DNA from: Myotis daubentonii
Taxonomy: Eukaryota > Chordata > Mammalia > Chiroptera > Vespertilionidae
NCBI RefSeq assembly: GCF_963259705.1
Contig: NC_081841.1
Span: forward strand, 90,719,063-90,783,062
Reading direction: 5' to 3'
DNA: 64,000 nucleotides
Numbering within the stretch: position 1 is the stretch's first letter; the number at the start of each line of letters is the position of its first letter. The position numbers and the translations under genes are program-made. Below, one piece after another: positions 33,241 through 43,925 of the stretch. The notes under the pieces were generated by a model, which saw nothing but the letters and a program-made list of their open reading frames with translations, was not told the origin of the DNA and made no database searches.

Positions 33241-33475
33241 AAGAACATTTAATGACATGGAAAAATATCCACTCAGCATTAAGTTAAAATAAGGTCACTC
33301 TGATGTAGAGTCAGATCTCATTTTTGTAAATACATATGGTTGTATACATGCATTGAAAGCCTAAATGAATGCTTACTAAATTATTTACAGTAGTTACCTT
33401 GAGGAATAGGATACTTTTAACTTTTCTTTTTATTCTATTTAATATTACTTGAATCTGTAAAAAATAAACGCCACT
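33241..33475 (+). mobile_element. L1M 3' end
   Basis: GACATGGAAAAATATCCACT, AGCATTAAGTTAAAATAAGG, TTACAGTAGTTACCTTGAGG and TATTACTTGAATCTGTAAAAAATAAA follow the old L1 ORF2-end/3'-UTR order. Confidence 0.6.
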
Positions 33476-34148
33476 ATAGAATCCTGTGCTCCTTGTGTGC
33501 GTTTTTGAAAAGGGAGATATGTAGAAGGTTCAGTGGCCAAAAGTAACCTCACAGGGTGATCCTGCCATCAATTCTTAAATGGACAGGTCACATGGGTAGT
33601 CACAATCTAGGCCTATAACTTCCTTAGTAAAAGGTTTTTAATGAAGTCCTGTCCACTATTCTTGTGCATCTAGGTTAACACACCCTTGAAATGCCAGAGT
33701 AATCCTCTTTTTCAGACCCCTCAGAGGTGTAACCACCCTCAAGAGAGCACATAATCTTGTTAACTATCCAGTACCTTGCTTTCTTCCATCTTCATGTAAT
33801 CTTCCTTACATTCCCTCATTGATTCAAAATGTATTTAAAAAAATGCAAAACGGTCATTCTCTGGAGAATCTGAGATCTTTTTTTCTCAACATGTTGTCAG
33901 TTTGGGCTCAAATAAACTCTTCAAAAAATTATCTACAGTTTTGGATGTTTCTTATGTTGATAACTCCAACACCTCTACACTCTCCATAGGATTTCCAAAT
34001 CTCTTTCCTTTGTGATGATCACATATAGACATAGACTCGGCTAAAGTATACTTGATACCTAAGTAGTAAAGGTATGTTTAGTCAATAAATAATGAATTTT
34101 TTAAATATTTTAGTCTACCTAAATAAAGATTTTCGTAACACTTCTAGC
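33476..34148. other. Unassigned intergenic sequence
   Basis: Nothing recognised. Confidence 0.5.
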
Positions 34149-34630
34149 ACCAAGATTACTTTATCCAGCAAAGCTATCATTCAGAATTGAAGGTCAGATA
34201 AAGAGCTTCATAGATAAGGAAAAGCTAAAGGAGTTCATCACCACCAAACCAGTATTATATGAAATGCTGAAAGGTATCCTTTAAGAAGAGGAAGAAGAAA
34301 AAGGTAAAGATACAAATTATAAACAACAAATACATATCTATCAACAAGTGAATCTAAAAATCAAGTGAATAAATAAGCTGATAAACAGAATAAACTGGTG
34401 ATTATAATAGAATCAGGGGCATAGAAAGGGAGTGGGCTGACTATTCTTGAGGGGGAAAGGGGTGTGGGGAATGCGGGAAGAGACTGGACAAAAATCGTGC
34501 ACCTATGGATGAGGACAGTGGGGGGAGGGGGCGGAGAGGGGGGGGGAACCGGGCAGAGGGGAGCTATGGGGGGAAAAAAGAGGAACAACTGTAATAATCT
34601 GAACAATAAAGATTGAATTTAAAAAAAAAT
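34149..34630 (+). mobile_element. 5'-truncated HAL1 (fourth copy)
   Basis: Starts in the last 45 codons of ORF1 (CCAAGATTACTTTATCCAGC), keeps the ORF1 stop, the purine-rich 3' UTR and AACAATAAAGATTG, then an A tract. It shows more substitutions than the three full copies (e.g. AATACATATC for AATATGCATC), so it is somewhat older. Confidence 0.88.
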
Positions 34631-34639
34631 TTTTAATTT

Positions 34640-34850
34640 TTTAGGAGGGAAGTTTTTAATTTAATTTTATTTTTCAATTACATTTATAGTCAATATTATT
34701 TTGTATTAGTTTCAGGTATATGGCATAGTAGTTAAATAATCATATACTTTACAAAGTGTTCCCCCTAATATTTTCAGTGTCCACCTGGCACCATATATAG
34801 TTATTACAGTATTATTGACTATATTTTCCATGCTGTACTTTACTTGCAGA
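34640..34850 (-). mobile_element. L1 3'-end fragment
   Basis: Antisense 3' UTR: TTTTCAATTACATTTATAGTC, TATTAGTTTCAGGTATATGG and TACAGTATTATTGACTATAT. Confidence 0.65.
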
Positions 34851-36125
34851 GTAGAAGATGGAAAGTGGGGTACATCATTCTGAACACATTTCCCCCCTTA
34901 TTGCCATTATAAGTTCTTACACTTTATTTTTAAATCACTCTGCCCAAGATAAGGAACTAAAATGCTCCCTGAAACCAAATTCAGATAAACGTGTCTGGGG
35001 CTATTGTTCATTTCGTGTGTGAAAAGTTGTTTTCTCAGTCCAGAGCAGCGATGCACGAATGTGATGGCATGCCCACAGTAACCTGGGAAGGCTTTAGGCA
35101 ATTAGCCTAGCTAAGGAGGAGCCAGCACTTATATCCAAAGTTTCTATTTTCTGAAGATAGAAATATTGGGGGTGGAGAGTTCCTGCAGAGAGATTTTGGC
35201 CAATGCTAAAAATATGTAAAAAACAAGAGCCCGAACAAATCAGATTAAACTAGATGAGAACAGTAGGTGGGACTTCAAAGGGGGCCAGGACCAAGGAAAG
35301 ACATGTCCTCAGTCCTTAGGGCATGAGGTCAGAGGGATACCCTGAGGTGGCCTATTGGCCAGCCTTCAATGTCCCGTGGAAAAAGTATGCGTTGATCCAA
35401 GCCACGGAGCACATCTGCCTCCCCTGGGGAGCAGTAAGATACTTGCCCCAAAGCCCATGGGGTGACTCACATTTTTTTTTTAATTTTCCAGGAGGAGGAA
35501 GCTTAAGAGTAGGCTGACAACTTAAAATACAGCCTAGCTGACCAGCATCATGGGAATCAACCAGCCTGCTTTGTGGAGGACATTCAACTCTAAACTGAGA
35601 TTTCCTTGTTTACCACTGGGTCAGTCCAGTGTGGTGCCTGTGCCCTGAAGTCCCCCATGGGTAAAAATAAAGAAAGAAGAGCTGAGTTTCTGAAACTCGG
35701 TGTTCCAACAACCAGAAAAGAGCCTGGTGGCTGGGCTTAATTTATCCGCAAGACAGTTCTATGAGAGAAAGGCTATACCTTTTGTCTACAGATAAGAAAA
35801 CCAGGGCACAGAGTGGTTAAGTAATCTGCCCCAACATGCCAATATTAAAATTTTTCAATTAAATTAAATTAAGAAGACTATGTAGCTGCAGGATCCAGGT
35901 GTTTAAACACTAAGCTGTACTCTCTCTCCATGAGGTCACACATGGAAAGTCCTTTGACAGTGCCTGTTGTATACAAGGATTTCAATAAGTGTTGGCTACT
36001 ATTATTATTCTCCTTTTACATACAGGCATTCAGATTCCAGTTAAAATTATCACTTAAGGTTATCAGTTAACTAAAAATTATTTAAAATAACAATATGTCA
36101 AAGCATATTCCCCAGGAACTTCTAC
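34851..36125. other. Intergenic with MIR traces
   Basis: Weak MIR words near 35790-35845 (ACAGATAAGAAAACCAGGGC) and 35940-36000 (ACAGTGCCTGTTGTATACAA). No gene supported, including the 64-codon frame at 35323. Confidence 0.45.
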
Positions 36126-36129
36126 TAGG

Positions 36130-36625
36130 TTTAGGTAATATTTGTGGAGCCAGTCTCCTAGTATTCATACTCTCGTATAATCTTGCCCAACTTGTATCAG
36201 GGTTGAGCTGTATGATCAATAGACTATGGAGGAAGTTATAAAATATCAATGGAGGTTAGGCTATAAAAGACATTGACTTTTGCCTATCTGTCTCTTAGAT
36301 CCCTCACTCTGTGATGGACAGCTGCTATACTATGAGCAGCCTTATGGGGAGACCCCCGTGGCAGAGGACTGAGGCCTCTTGCCAACAGCCATGTGAATGA
36401 GCCATCTTGAAAGTGGATCGTCCCACAGTCAGATCTTCAGATGGCAGGAGTCCTGGCCAACAGTCTGACTGCAACCTCACTTGAGACCTTGAGGCAGAAC
36501 ACCCAGCTAAGCCACTCCAGGTATTTTAACCTTCAGAAGCTATGTGAGATGCTAAAAGCTAATTGTTCAATGTTATCCTGTTTGGGGAAATTATTATGCA
36601 GCAATATACAACTAACACATTATCT
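36130..36625 (+). mobile_element. MLT1-like MaLR LTR
   Basis: GCCAACAGCCATGTGAATGA, GCAGAACACCCAGCTAAGCC and the end TTATGCAGCAATATACAACTAAC match the MLT1 LTR layout (ancient ERVL-MaLR). No internal viral region is present. Confidence 0.7.
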
Positions 36626-36639
36626 TTTCTAGAAACCTT

Positions 36640-36832
36640 CTACTGAGTGCAGTATTTTGTGCCCTCCTCTATGATAGCACCTTCTATGCTATAACTTACA
36701 TGTTTTCATCTCAGTCTTCCCTTCTAGACAATGAGCTCAAGTACAGAGACTGACACTGTTCCTGACTTTTGGATTCTCCACTCCTAGCATAGTGCTGCAA
36801 TTGGCATGGACTTAATTTAATAAGTCTATGTT
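36640..36832 (+). mobile_element. L2 3'-end remnant
   Basis: CCTTCTACTGAGTGCAG, TCTAGACAATGAGCTCAAGT and ATAGTGCTGCAATTGGCATG follow the L2 terminal pattern. Confidence 0.45.
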
Positions 36833-36945
36833 ATTGGACTAAGCTATATCCACTATATGTCCTTTTTTCCTTAAAATATGGTCTGTATTTCATATTTTTC
36901 ATGAATCCATGTCATTCTTGCCATCTACAAAATTAGGCCTGCTTT
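36833..36945. repeat. Direct repeat, copy A (about 110 bp)
   Basis: ATATCCACTATATGTCC, then a GTCTGTATTTCATATTTTTC segment and CAAAATTAGGCCT. It recurs at 39408-39520 with roughly 88% identity by eye. Family unknown. Confidence 0.7.
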
Positions 36946-37197
36946 CAATCAACCAGTAGTTGGTTATTAAAGCTAATACCAACATTTGTACTATCGAAGA
37001 CATTATACACATCTTTTTTATTTTTGCAATAGAATCATATCAACTTTTAACAGAAGAGTTTAGTAATGTGTAAGGTAGAAACATTTTTGTGCTTTGAAAA
37101 CCATTGTGCCATTAATCCAGAATTTTTATTTTCCCAAATACTCTCAAACACCTAGAGATAAAAGTAGTTCACCAGTGAAAAAGATAAATAATTTTTT

Positions 37198-37213
37198 AGA
37201 AATATTACATGAG
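37198..37213. repeat. Target-site duplication of HAL1, left
   Basis: AGAAATATTACATGAG repeats at 39119-39134. The last GAG could belong to the element start. Confidence 0.9.
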
Positions 37214-37220
37214 GAGAACC

Positions 37221-37230
37221 AAGATGGCGG
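37221..37230 (+). promoter_or_regulatory. YY1-like motif at HAL1 start
   Basis: AAGATGGCGG, 10 nt from the 5' end, as in L1 promoters; the promoter role is inferred. Confidence 0.6.
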
Positions 37231-37398
37231 CATAGATTAACGCCAGAGTTTGCTGCTTTGAACAACTACTTCAAAAGTGAAACCAAAAAACGGAAGGGAC
37301 ATCACCCAGAACCACAGGAACGCTGGCTGAGTGGAAGTCCTACAACTAGGAGGAAAGAGAAACGCACACGGACACTCAGAGGAGGCGCAGTGCTGAAG

Positions 37399-37716
37399 TC
37401 AAATTCTGAGGTGCGGAGTGCACGGAGCGGGCTGGCGGCGGAGGGCGCGGTTGTTGTTTTCAATCGGGAGGGAGTCACAGACTCTGAGCACCAGATCCGG
37501 GCGAGTCTTTAGGGACCCAGACTCAAACGGGAGAAGCGGGACTGTCTGGCTTCGGTCAGAGCGAGTGCAGCTTTCTCTCCCAGCTTTGCAGCGGGTGCTG
37601 GGACTCAGAGAGGCAGAGCCCCTGGGGACAGGACTGAGAGCTGCCATAACTGCTCTCTCCGGCCCACCCTGTTGATCCTGTGCGACCCGCCCCGCCCAAG
37701 CCCTGCACAGAGGCAT
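37399..37716 (-). other. Antisense ORF in the HAL1 5' UTR
   Basis: An ATG-started antisense frame of about 106 codons (MPLCRAWAGRVAQDQQGG...; ATG near 37716) is open in all three full HAL1 copies (15843-16160 and 54506-54823 are the others). It is reminiscent of primate L1 ORF0 in position only. Openness may simply reflect youth and GC richness. Confidence 0.35.
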
Positions 37717-37914
37717 TTGCCGGATAGCCTCAGGCAAAGGCTAGATTAGCACCTCCCTAGAGGACAGAAGTTCTCTCACTGCTGACACAGCTGATTCTCA
37801 TAGCCACTTGGCCTGGAGGTCAAACCCTCCCTGGAATTAGCTACAACAATCAAGATTTAACTATAAGACTGCGAACAAAGACCACTAGGGGGTGCACCAA
37901 GGAAGCATAACAAA

Positions 37915-38763
37915 ATGCGGAGACAAAGAAACAGGACAAAATTGTCAATGGAAGATATAGAGTTCAGAACCACACTTTTAAGGTCTCTCAAGAACTGTTT
38001 AGAAGCTGCCGATAAACTTAATGAGATCTACACGAAAACTAATAAGACCCTCGATCTTATATTGGGGAACCAACTAGAAATTAAGCATACACGGACTGAA
38101 ATAACGAATATTATACAGACGCCCGACAGCAGACCAGAGGAGCGCAAGAATCAAGTCAATGATTTGAAATGCGAGGAAGCAAAAAACATCCAACGGGAAA
38201 AGCAAAATGAAAAAAGAATCCAAAAATGCGAGGATAGTGTAAGGAGCCTCTGGGACAGCTTCAAGCGTACCAACATCAGAATTATAGGGGTGCCAGAAGA
38301 TGAGAGAGAGCAAGATATTGAAAACCTATTTGAAGAAATAATGACAGAAAACTTCCCCCACCTGGTGAAAGAAATGGACTTACAGGTCCAAGAAGCGCGG
38401 AGAACCCCAAACAAAAGGAATCCAAAGAGGACCACACCAAGACACATCATAATTAAAATGCCAAGAGCAAAAGATAAAGAGAGAATCTTAAAAACAGCAA
38501 GAGAAAGTAACTCAGTTACCTACAAGGGAATACCCATACGACTGTCAGCTGATTTCTCAACAGAAACTTTGCAGGCCAGAAGGGAGTGGCAAGAAATATT
38601 CAAAGTGATGAATACCAAGAACCTACAACCAAGATTACTTTATCCAGCAAAGCTATCATTCAGAATTGAAGGTCAGATAAAGAGCTTCACAGATAAGGAA
38701 AAGCTAAAGGAGTTCATCACCACCAAACCAGGATTATATGAAATGCTGAAAGGTATCCTTTAA
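37915..38763 (+). CDS. HAL1 ORF1 protein (L1 ORF1p-like RNA-binding protein)
   Basis: 282 codons, ATG start preceded by CAAA, TAA stop directly followed by GAAGAGGAAGAGG. It is predicted to bind LINE RNA as a coiled-coil trimer. Visible parts are a basic start (MRRQRNRTKLS), a charged helical region with EKQNEKRIQKCEDSVRSLWD (about 90-115), an RRM-type core (NIRIIGVPEDE; HIIIKMPRAKDKERIL) and a C-terminal domain (LLYPAKLSFRIEGQIKSFTD). It has no endonuclease or reverse transcriptase partner in the element, so it can move only with ORF2p supplied in trans, presumably by L1. It differs from the 55022 copy at only four residues (D13E, T61S, I66K, K86N), which fits very recent activity of the family. 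Confidence 0.93.
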   Translation: MRRQRNRTKLSMEDIEFRTTLLRSLKNCLEAADKLNEIYTKTNKTLDLILGNQLEIKHTRTEITNIIQTPDSRPEERKNQVNDLKCEEAKNIQREKQNEKRIQKCEDSVRSLWDSFKRTNIRIIGVPEDEREQDIENLFEEIMTENFPHLVKEMDLQVQEARRTPNKRNPKRTTPRHIIIKMPRAKDKERILKTARESNSVTYKGIPIRLSADFSTETLQARREWQEIFKVMNTKNLQPRLLYPAKLSFRIEGQIKSFTDKEKLKEFITTKPGLYEMLKGIL

Positions 38764-39118
38764 GAAGAGGAAGAGGAAGAAAAAGGTAAAGATACAAATT
38801 ATGAACAACAAATATGCATCTATCAACAAGTGAATCTAAGAATCAAGTGAATAAATAATCTGATGAACAGAATGAACTGTTGATTATAATAGAATCAGGG
38901 ACATAGAAAGGGAATGGACTGACTATTCTTGGGGGGGAAAGGGGTGTGGGAGATGTGGGAAGAGACTGGACAAAAATCGTGCACCTATGGATGAGGACAG
39001 TGGGTGGGGAGTGAGGGCGGAGGGTGGGGCGGGAACTGGGAGGAGGGGAGTTATGGGGGGGGGGGGAAAGAGGAACAAATGTAATAATCTGAACAATAAA
39101 GATTTAATTAAAAAAAAA

Positions 39119-39134
39119 AGAAATATTACATGAG
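39119..39134. repeat. Target-site duplication of HAL1, right
   Basis: AGAAATATTACATGAG, identical to 37198-37213. Confidence 0.9.
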
Positions 39135-40321
39135 TGGGTTGTACAATATCAGGGAGTTGGGATTAAATTGGAGGTTATATTTATTAGCTCATATTTAATA
39201 TAACTTTATTGTTACTAAAGATATTCACGCACCTATGGTTCATCCACATTCTGATCCTATGGAGACAACATTCATCAATTTTCTCCTAAAATTTAATATA
39301 AAGCTTGAGTGATCAGTGACCTTTCTTATTTTGTATTTATAAAATAAGAAACCTATTAAATACATCCACTTAAATGCATTTTCCATTATGGTTATTACCA
39401 AGCGATGATATTGGACTGAACTATATCCATTATATGTCCTTTTTTTTCTTTAAAATATAGTCTGTATTTCAGATTTTTCATGAATCCAGGTAGTTCTTGC
39501 CATATACAGAATTAGGCCTAGAAGTGGTGACATCTAAGAGCTCTATCTTCAGGAAACAAACAAAGGCCCACTTCATAATTTCAAAGTTGTCATTTGTCCT
39601 TGCTCCAAAAAGTAGCAAAATACAACAAGCGAATGGATGCCATTGCTATCAATATGTCCCCAGATGAAACCATTCTGAAGAGAACTTTGTCAGCTCTGAG
39701 TGCTCTGAGGTTCATCTGTGAGCAATGACACGATATACAAAGGTGTGGGTGGAGAGTAGAGATCTTGACATTGACACATAATGGTACTGTAATCGAGTCA
39801 AAGCTCAAACTGCTTGCCACACAACTGCCAGTAAGTCTAGTGGCAAGGATGTAAGGCAAGGAAAGGGAATCAATTCAGAAAGCCAGCAAGCCAAGACGAT
39901 GGATGGCTAGAGTCCTAAAGAACCATCTTGAGAAAGTATAGAATTCAGGCTTCTATTATGTCAAGGAAAGGGAGAAATGAGAGAGGTTTGAGATCAGGAG
40001 GTGATTGATGACTGCAGACATCTGGATGCCAGCAAGGGTCCAAGGGAGATGATGAAACATCTTTGCTTTTGGTCAACCACATCCAGTTGCAGTGGTCTCA
40101 GTCACCAGATCCCTATAAATATTTAATAAACAATCATTATTTTTGTACCCTTATCTCCTTGGGGAGGTAGTTTTGAGCAGGGAGGTTGTTTCAGTAATTC
40201 CTAGGCTACAGGTTAGATTCCTTTAATGGTTAGCTTATCTATGGGCAGGACTAAGCAGAAGTTGCTAATTGACATGGGAACTGAGCAGACTGAAGCAGGA
40301 TGGAGTCAGAAAGACTGATTA
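39135..40321. other. Intergenic, contains direct repeat copy B
   Basis: Copy B of the 110-bp repeat lies at 39408-39520. The minus-strand frame 39590-39859 has no recognisable family and no splice or promoter context. Nothing else assigned. Confidence 0.45.
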
Positions 40322-40956
40322 TCCTATCTAATAAAAGAGAAACATGGTAATTAGCATACATCCGCTACCCTTCCCATTGGCTAATCAGGGCGATATGCAA
40401 ATTAACTGCCAGCCAAGATGGCAGCCAGCAGCCAGGCAGCTTGAAGCTAACATGAGGCTTGCTTGCTTCAGTGACGAAGGAAACCAATGTTCCCCACTTG
40501 CCTTGCCGGCCTCTGAGCTTGCAGTTTGAAACATTGTTACAAATATAGAAGCTAAACAAAACCCCAGAAACCTGCTTTCAGCCCGCCAGGATCTCAGAGC
40601 TGGAGTTATACATTGTTTCATTTATAGAACCCAAACAAACCAGATACCTGTTTTCAGCAGCAGAGGTCTCAGAGCTGGAGCCAGAGCTAAAGCTGGCCCA
40701 GAATTTTAAAAAAAGGAAAAAAAGGAGCGGTTGGGAGCTTCAGTCATCCGCCAGCCTGAAAACAGCCCTCAGCCCCTCACCCAGGCTGGCCAGGCACCCC
40801 AGTGAGGACCCCCACCCTGAAGGATGTGTGACCAGCTGCAAACAGCCATCATTCCCTCACCCAGGCTGGCCAGGCACCCCAGTGGGGACCCCCACCCTGA
40901 TCCAGGACACCCTTCAGGGCAAACCAGCTGGCCCCCACCCATGCACCAGGCCTCTA
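40322..40956 (+). mobile_element. HeliBat-type Helitron, hairpin-less 3' end (tandem 1 of 3)
   Basis: TCCTATCTAATAAAAGAG after A, then GATATGCAAATTAACTGCC. Two 78-bp units carry CAGGCTGGCCAGGCACCCCA. The end is CATGCACCAGGCCTCTA without palindrome and without the last G. The next Helitron starts at the next base, as at 11280/11281. Confidence 0.85.
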
Positions 40957-41679
40957 TCCTATATAGTAAAAGGGTAATATGACTCCCAGCACCGGGATCA
41001 GTGGAGCCGCAAGGCCTCCCGGCACTGGGATCAGTGTGACAGGGGGCAGCGCCCAAACCCCCTGATCGGCCCTGCTCTGTGCCTGATAGGGGGGAGCTCC
41101 CCAACCCCCTGATTGCCCTGCGGCTCTGTGTGTGACAGGGTGCGGTGCCCCAACCCCCCCCCCCATGGGCCCTGCTCTGTGTGTGATGGGGTAGAGCCAT
41201 AACCTCCCATCGGCCCTGCCCTGAGTGTGACAGGGTAGAGCCACAACCCCCCTGATGGGCCCTACTCTGTGAGTGACAGGGGGCAGCACCCCAACCCCCT
41301 GATTGGCCCTGCTCTGTGCGTGACAGGGGGTGGCCCCGCAACCTCCCCATCAACCCTGCCTTGAGTGTGACAGGGGGCGGTGCCCCAACCCCCCGATCGG
41401 CCCTACACTGAGCATGACTGAGGGTGGCATCGCAACCTCCCGATCCGCCCTTCTCTGTGCATGACAGGGGGCAGTGCCCCAACTCCCCAATCAGCCCTAC
41501 TCTGAGCCCAACCAGGGGCTGCACCTAGGAATTGGGCCTGCCCTCTGCCACCTGGGAGCAGGCCTAAGCCAGCAGGTTGTTATCTCTCGAGGGGTCCCAG
41601 ACTGCAAGAGGGCACAGGCCGGGCTGAGGGACGCCTTCTCCCCCTCGAGTGCACAAATTTTTGTGCACCAGGCCTCTAG
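40957..41679 (+). mobile_element. HeliBat-type Helitron with 47-bp minisatellite (tandem 2 of 3)
   Basis: TCCTATATAGTAAAAGGG start; ten roughly 47-bp units in the interior; hairpin GCACAAATTTTTGTGC and ACCAGGCCTCTAG at the end. The third element follows without a spacer. Confidence 0.9.
41037..41510. repeat. Minisatellite, about 10 x 47 bp
   Basis: TGACAGGGGGC-type starts are seen at 41037, 41084, 41133, 41184, 41228, 41274, 41321, 41368, 41415 and 41462, a spacing of 44-51 and mostly 47. Each unit carries CCCCAACCCCCTGATCGGCC-like text. Confidence 0.9.
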
Positions 41680-42086
41680 TCTATATATATAAAAGCCTCA
41701 GTGACCGGTTGACTGACCAGTCGATCAGTAGCTATGAAGCACACTGACCATCGGGAGCAGACACTCAACCCAAGAGTGCTCCCACAGTGGGAATACTGCT
41801 CAGTTGACCAAAAGGTGCCAGACACCTAGCTCATGGCTGGTGAGCACAGCTGCTGCGAGCCTCTCCTGCAGATACTCCCCCTGCATGCCACTCCCCCATC
41901 CAGACCTGAACCATGGTGGTGGCAGGTACAGTGGGGCCTGGATGAGCTGGAGTGGTGCAGAACCTGGCCTGGACTCCTGCTCCTCCCCAGCTGCCTGCCG
42001 CTTCTTGCACTGCTGGTTTCGGCCAATCCCCACAGGCCAGGTCGAGGGACCCCACTGGTGCATGAATCTGTGCACTGCACCTCTAC
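41680..42086 (+). mobile_element. HeliBat-type Helitron (tandem 3 of 3)
   Basis: TCTATATATATAAAAGCC directly after CTAG; GTAGCTATGAAGCACACTGA resembles the 4617 and 26733 elements. 3' hairpin GCATGAATCTGTGC; the end reads CACCTCTAC, i.e. CTAC in place of CTAG, before T. Confidence 0.85.
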
Positions 42087-43012
42087 TTTTATTCTATTAC
42101 AATAACTCAACAATGACAAAGTTATAGAATCTGACACAATTTCCTCACATTGTAACCTGATGCAGTCTAGACTGGAGAAAATATTTAAAATAAACTAGAT
42201 GAGTAATCAAAATCCATGCAATAAGTTCAAAAATTAAGGATGAGAATGGAAAACACCTACCCCATATACACAGCTTGTGAACCAAAGATTGAAACTCTCT
42301 AACCCCCTCCCCAACAACTTGTTTTCTACAATACATTAACATCTTGTCTTTATTATTAGTATACCTTTACTAATCCAGGAAACTCTTGCCCAGGCAAATA
42401 ACTTGATTGTTCATTATAGGAACTCCCTAAAGAGAGCCTTTACCTCTTCAACAGGAAGCATCAACAGACAGTTAACCAGAAGGATCTTCAAATTACTCAC
42501 TTCAAAATCTTTTTCTTGCTGTTTTCAATCCTAAGCTGTTATATCATTATCCTTACCCAACAAGCCTGCTCACTAAAAGACCACCTTAAATCAAACTTCC
42601 AATTTTCAATAAAATATGACCTTGCTCTGTCTGTTGTTTATTGCCTTACGACAATGAGAATAAGCGTAGCTTAGTCTTAGCTACAGGTTGTGTTAGTGAC
42701 ATTCGGAGAGCCAGCCCCTGACAAGTGTTTAGTATGACTCTTACAATAAACTAAAATGATTGGAGACTAAAATATGGCCTTTAAGGGATCAGTGGCCCTC
42801 AAGGTTTAAATAGTTCTACATCTGAACATTTAAATTTTTGCCTGGCCCAGCATTTGCCACAGAATGTTCTCTCCGTTAGTAAGAGGTGTTACTTGCTTTA
42901 AAGAAAAAAGTTTCCATAGTCAAACAATTTGAGAACTGCTCAGTTAAGGATAAAACCCATTATTTCTTTACTGCACGATTTCTCAGGGCCTTTAGTATAC
43001 TACCAATTATTT
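42087..43012. other. Unassigned intergenic sequence
   Basis: No gene or repeat recognised. Confidence 0.5.
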
Positions 43013-43230
43013 TTTTTTAATGTATTTTATTGATTTTTTACAGAGAGAAAGGGAGAGGGATAGAGAGTTAGAAACATCGATGAGAGAGAAACATCAATCA
43101 GCTGTCTCCTGCACACCCCCTACTGGGAATGTGCCCGCAACCAAAGTACATGTCCTTGACCAGAATCGAACCTGGGACCCTTCAGTCCACAGGCCAACGC
43201 TCTATCCATTGAGCCAAACCGGTTAGGGCC
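43013..43230 (-). mobile_element. VES SINE
   Basis: Minus-strand copy: T-rich left end, ATGTCCTTGACCAGAATCG (antisense box B region), CCATTGAGCCAAACCGGTTA (antisense head). Confidence 0.9.
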
Positions 43231-43925
43231 TAAGTATTTTAAAAAAAAAAAAAATCCAAAGGGGAGTTATCAATATACAGCCTTTGCAAAATATATTTGA
43301 ATGTTTTGTCCTAAAGCAGCTCACTAGATTGTCACTGAATACAACGCAGATGAAGGACAGTTTTATTTAACTTAACCTTCCACCCTGCCCTTTATCCATA
43401 GGCCACTGCAGGAGAATATGGCCAGAAAGTAAGCTAAATGGAAATAGCTGTCTTGGCACTCAGCAATCAGCTCTGGGGAAATTTTGGGCAGCCTTGAGCT
43501 GTGTGGGCAGGTGAGGATGAAGGAAATGAATCAGCCTGAGTCTTGATGGCCTTAAATGATGAGGTCTGTGTGCCCGGAGCCATGCATAGGTGGTCCCAGC
43601 TCTCCCCCAGAAATGGAACGCTAGCCATCCGACATCCTGCTGGGAGTTCCTCAAACCTTTCCCGCACTTCTGAGCACCAGGCACAAATTGGCTAAATATT
43701 CCAAGTTGCCGATCTTTGCTCAAAAGGAGGCCCTACTGGCATAAACCTGTCAGGTTACAATGAGGTGGCATGTGGCACACTGCTTCACTAACAGCTAAAA
43801 TTCTCACGCTGCTATCTTTTTCACCGTGCCCTTCTACCTAGATCTCCACTGAAAGGACATTCTTTCAGGCTGCATTCACAAGTCTGACTCCCCTGTTGGG
43901 GGGTTGCAGAGAGGAAATTGACAGT
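43231..43925. other. Unassigned intergenic sequence
   Basis: Nothing recognised. Confidence 0.5.

Larger units (their letters stand above)
37211..39118 (+). mobile_element. Full-length HAL1 (half-LINE)
   Basis: 5' UTR of about 700 bp (GC-rich, starting GAGGAGAACCAAGATGGCGG), ORF1 at 37915-38763, a purine-rich 3' UTR (GGGGGGGAAAGGGGTGTGGG), AACAATAAAGATTTAATT and A10. Flanked by a perfect 13-16 bp target-site duplication. ORF1 is followed directly by the 3' UTR, so ORF2 was never part of this unit. Complete ends and near identity to 54318-56222 indicate recent insertion. Confidence 0.95.

Noticed and set aside
36130..36625. LTR that might flank an endogenous retrovirus
   Set aside because: Solitary ancient MaLR-type LTR; no gag/pol-like sequence next to it, likewise at 12975 and 59870.
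37258..37512. 84-codon sense frame in the HAL1 5' UTR, open in all three copies
   Set aside because: It starts at TTG and contains no ATG in any of the three copies; with nearly identical copies its openness is not evidence of coding.
39590..39859. 89-codon minus-strand frame
   Set aside because: No recognisable protein family and no flanking gene structure.
40769..41524. 251-codon minus-strand frame
   Set aside because: It spans the 47-bp minisatellite and two different Helitrons across their junction; repeat by-product, no domain.
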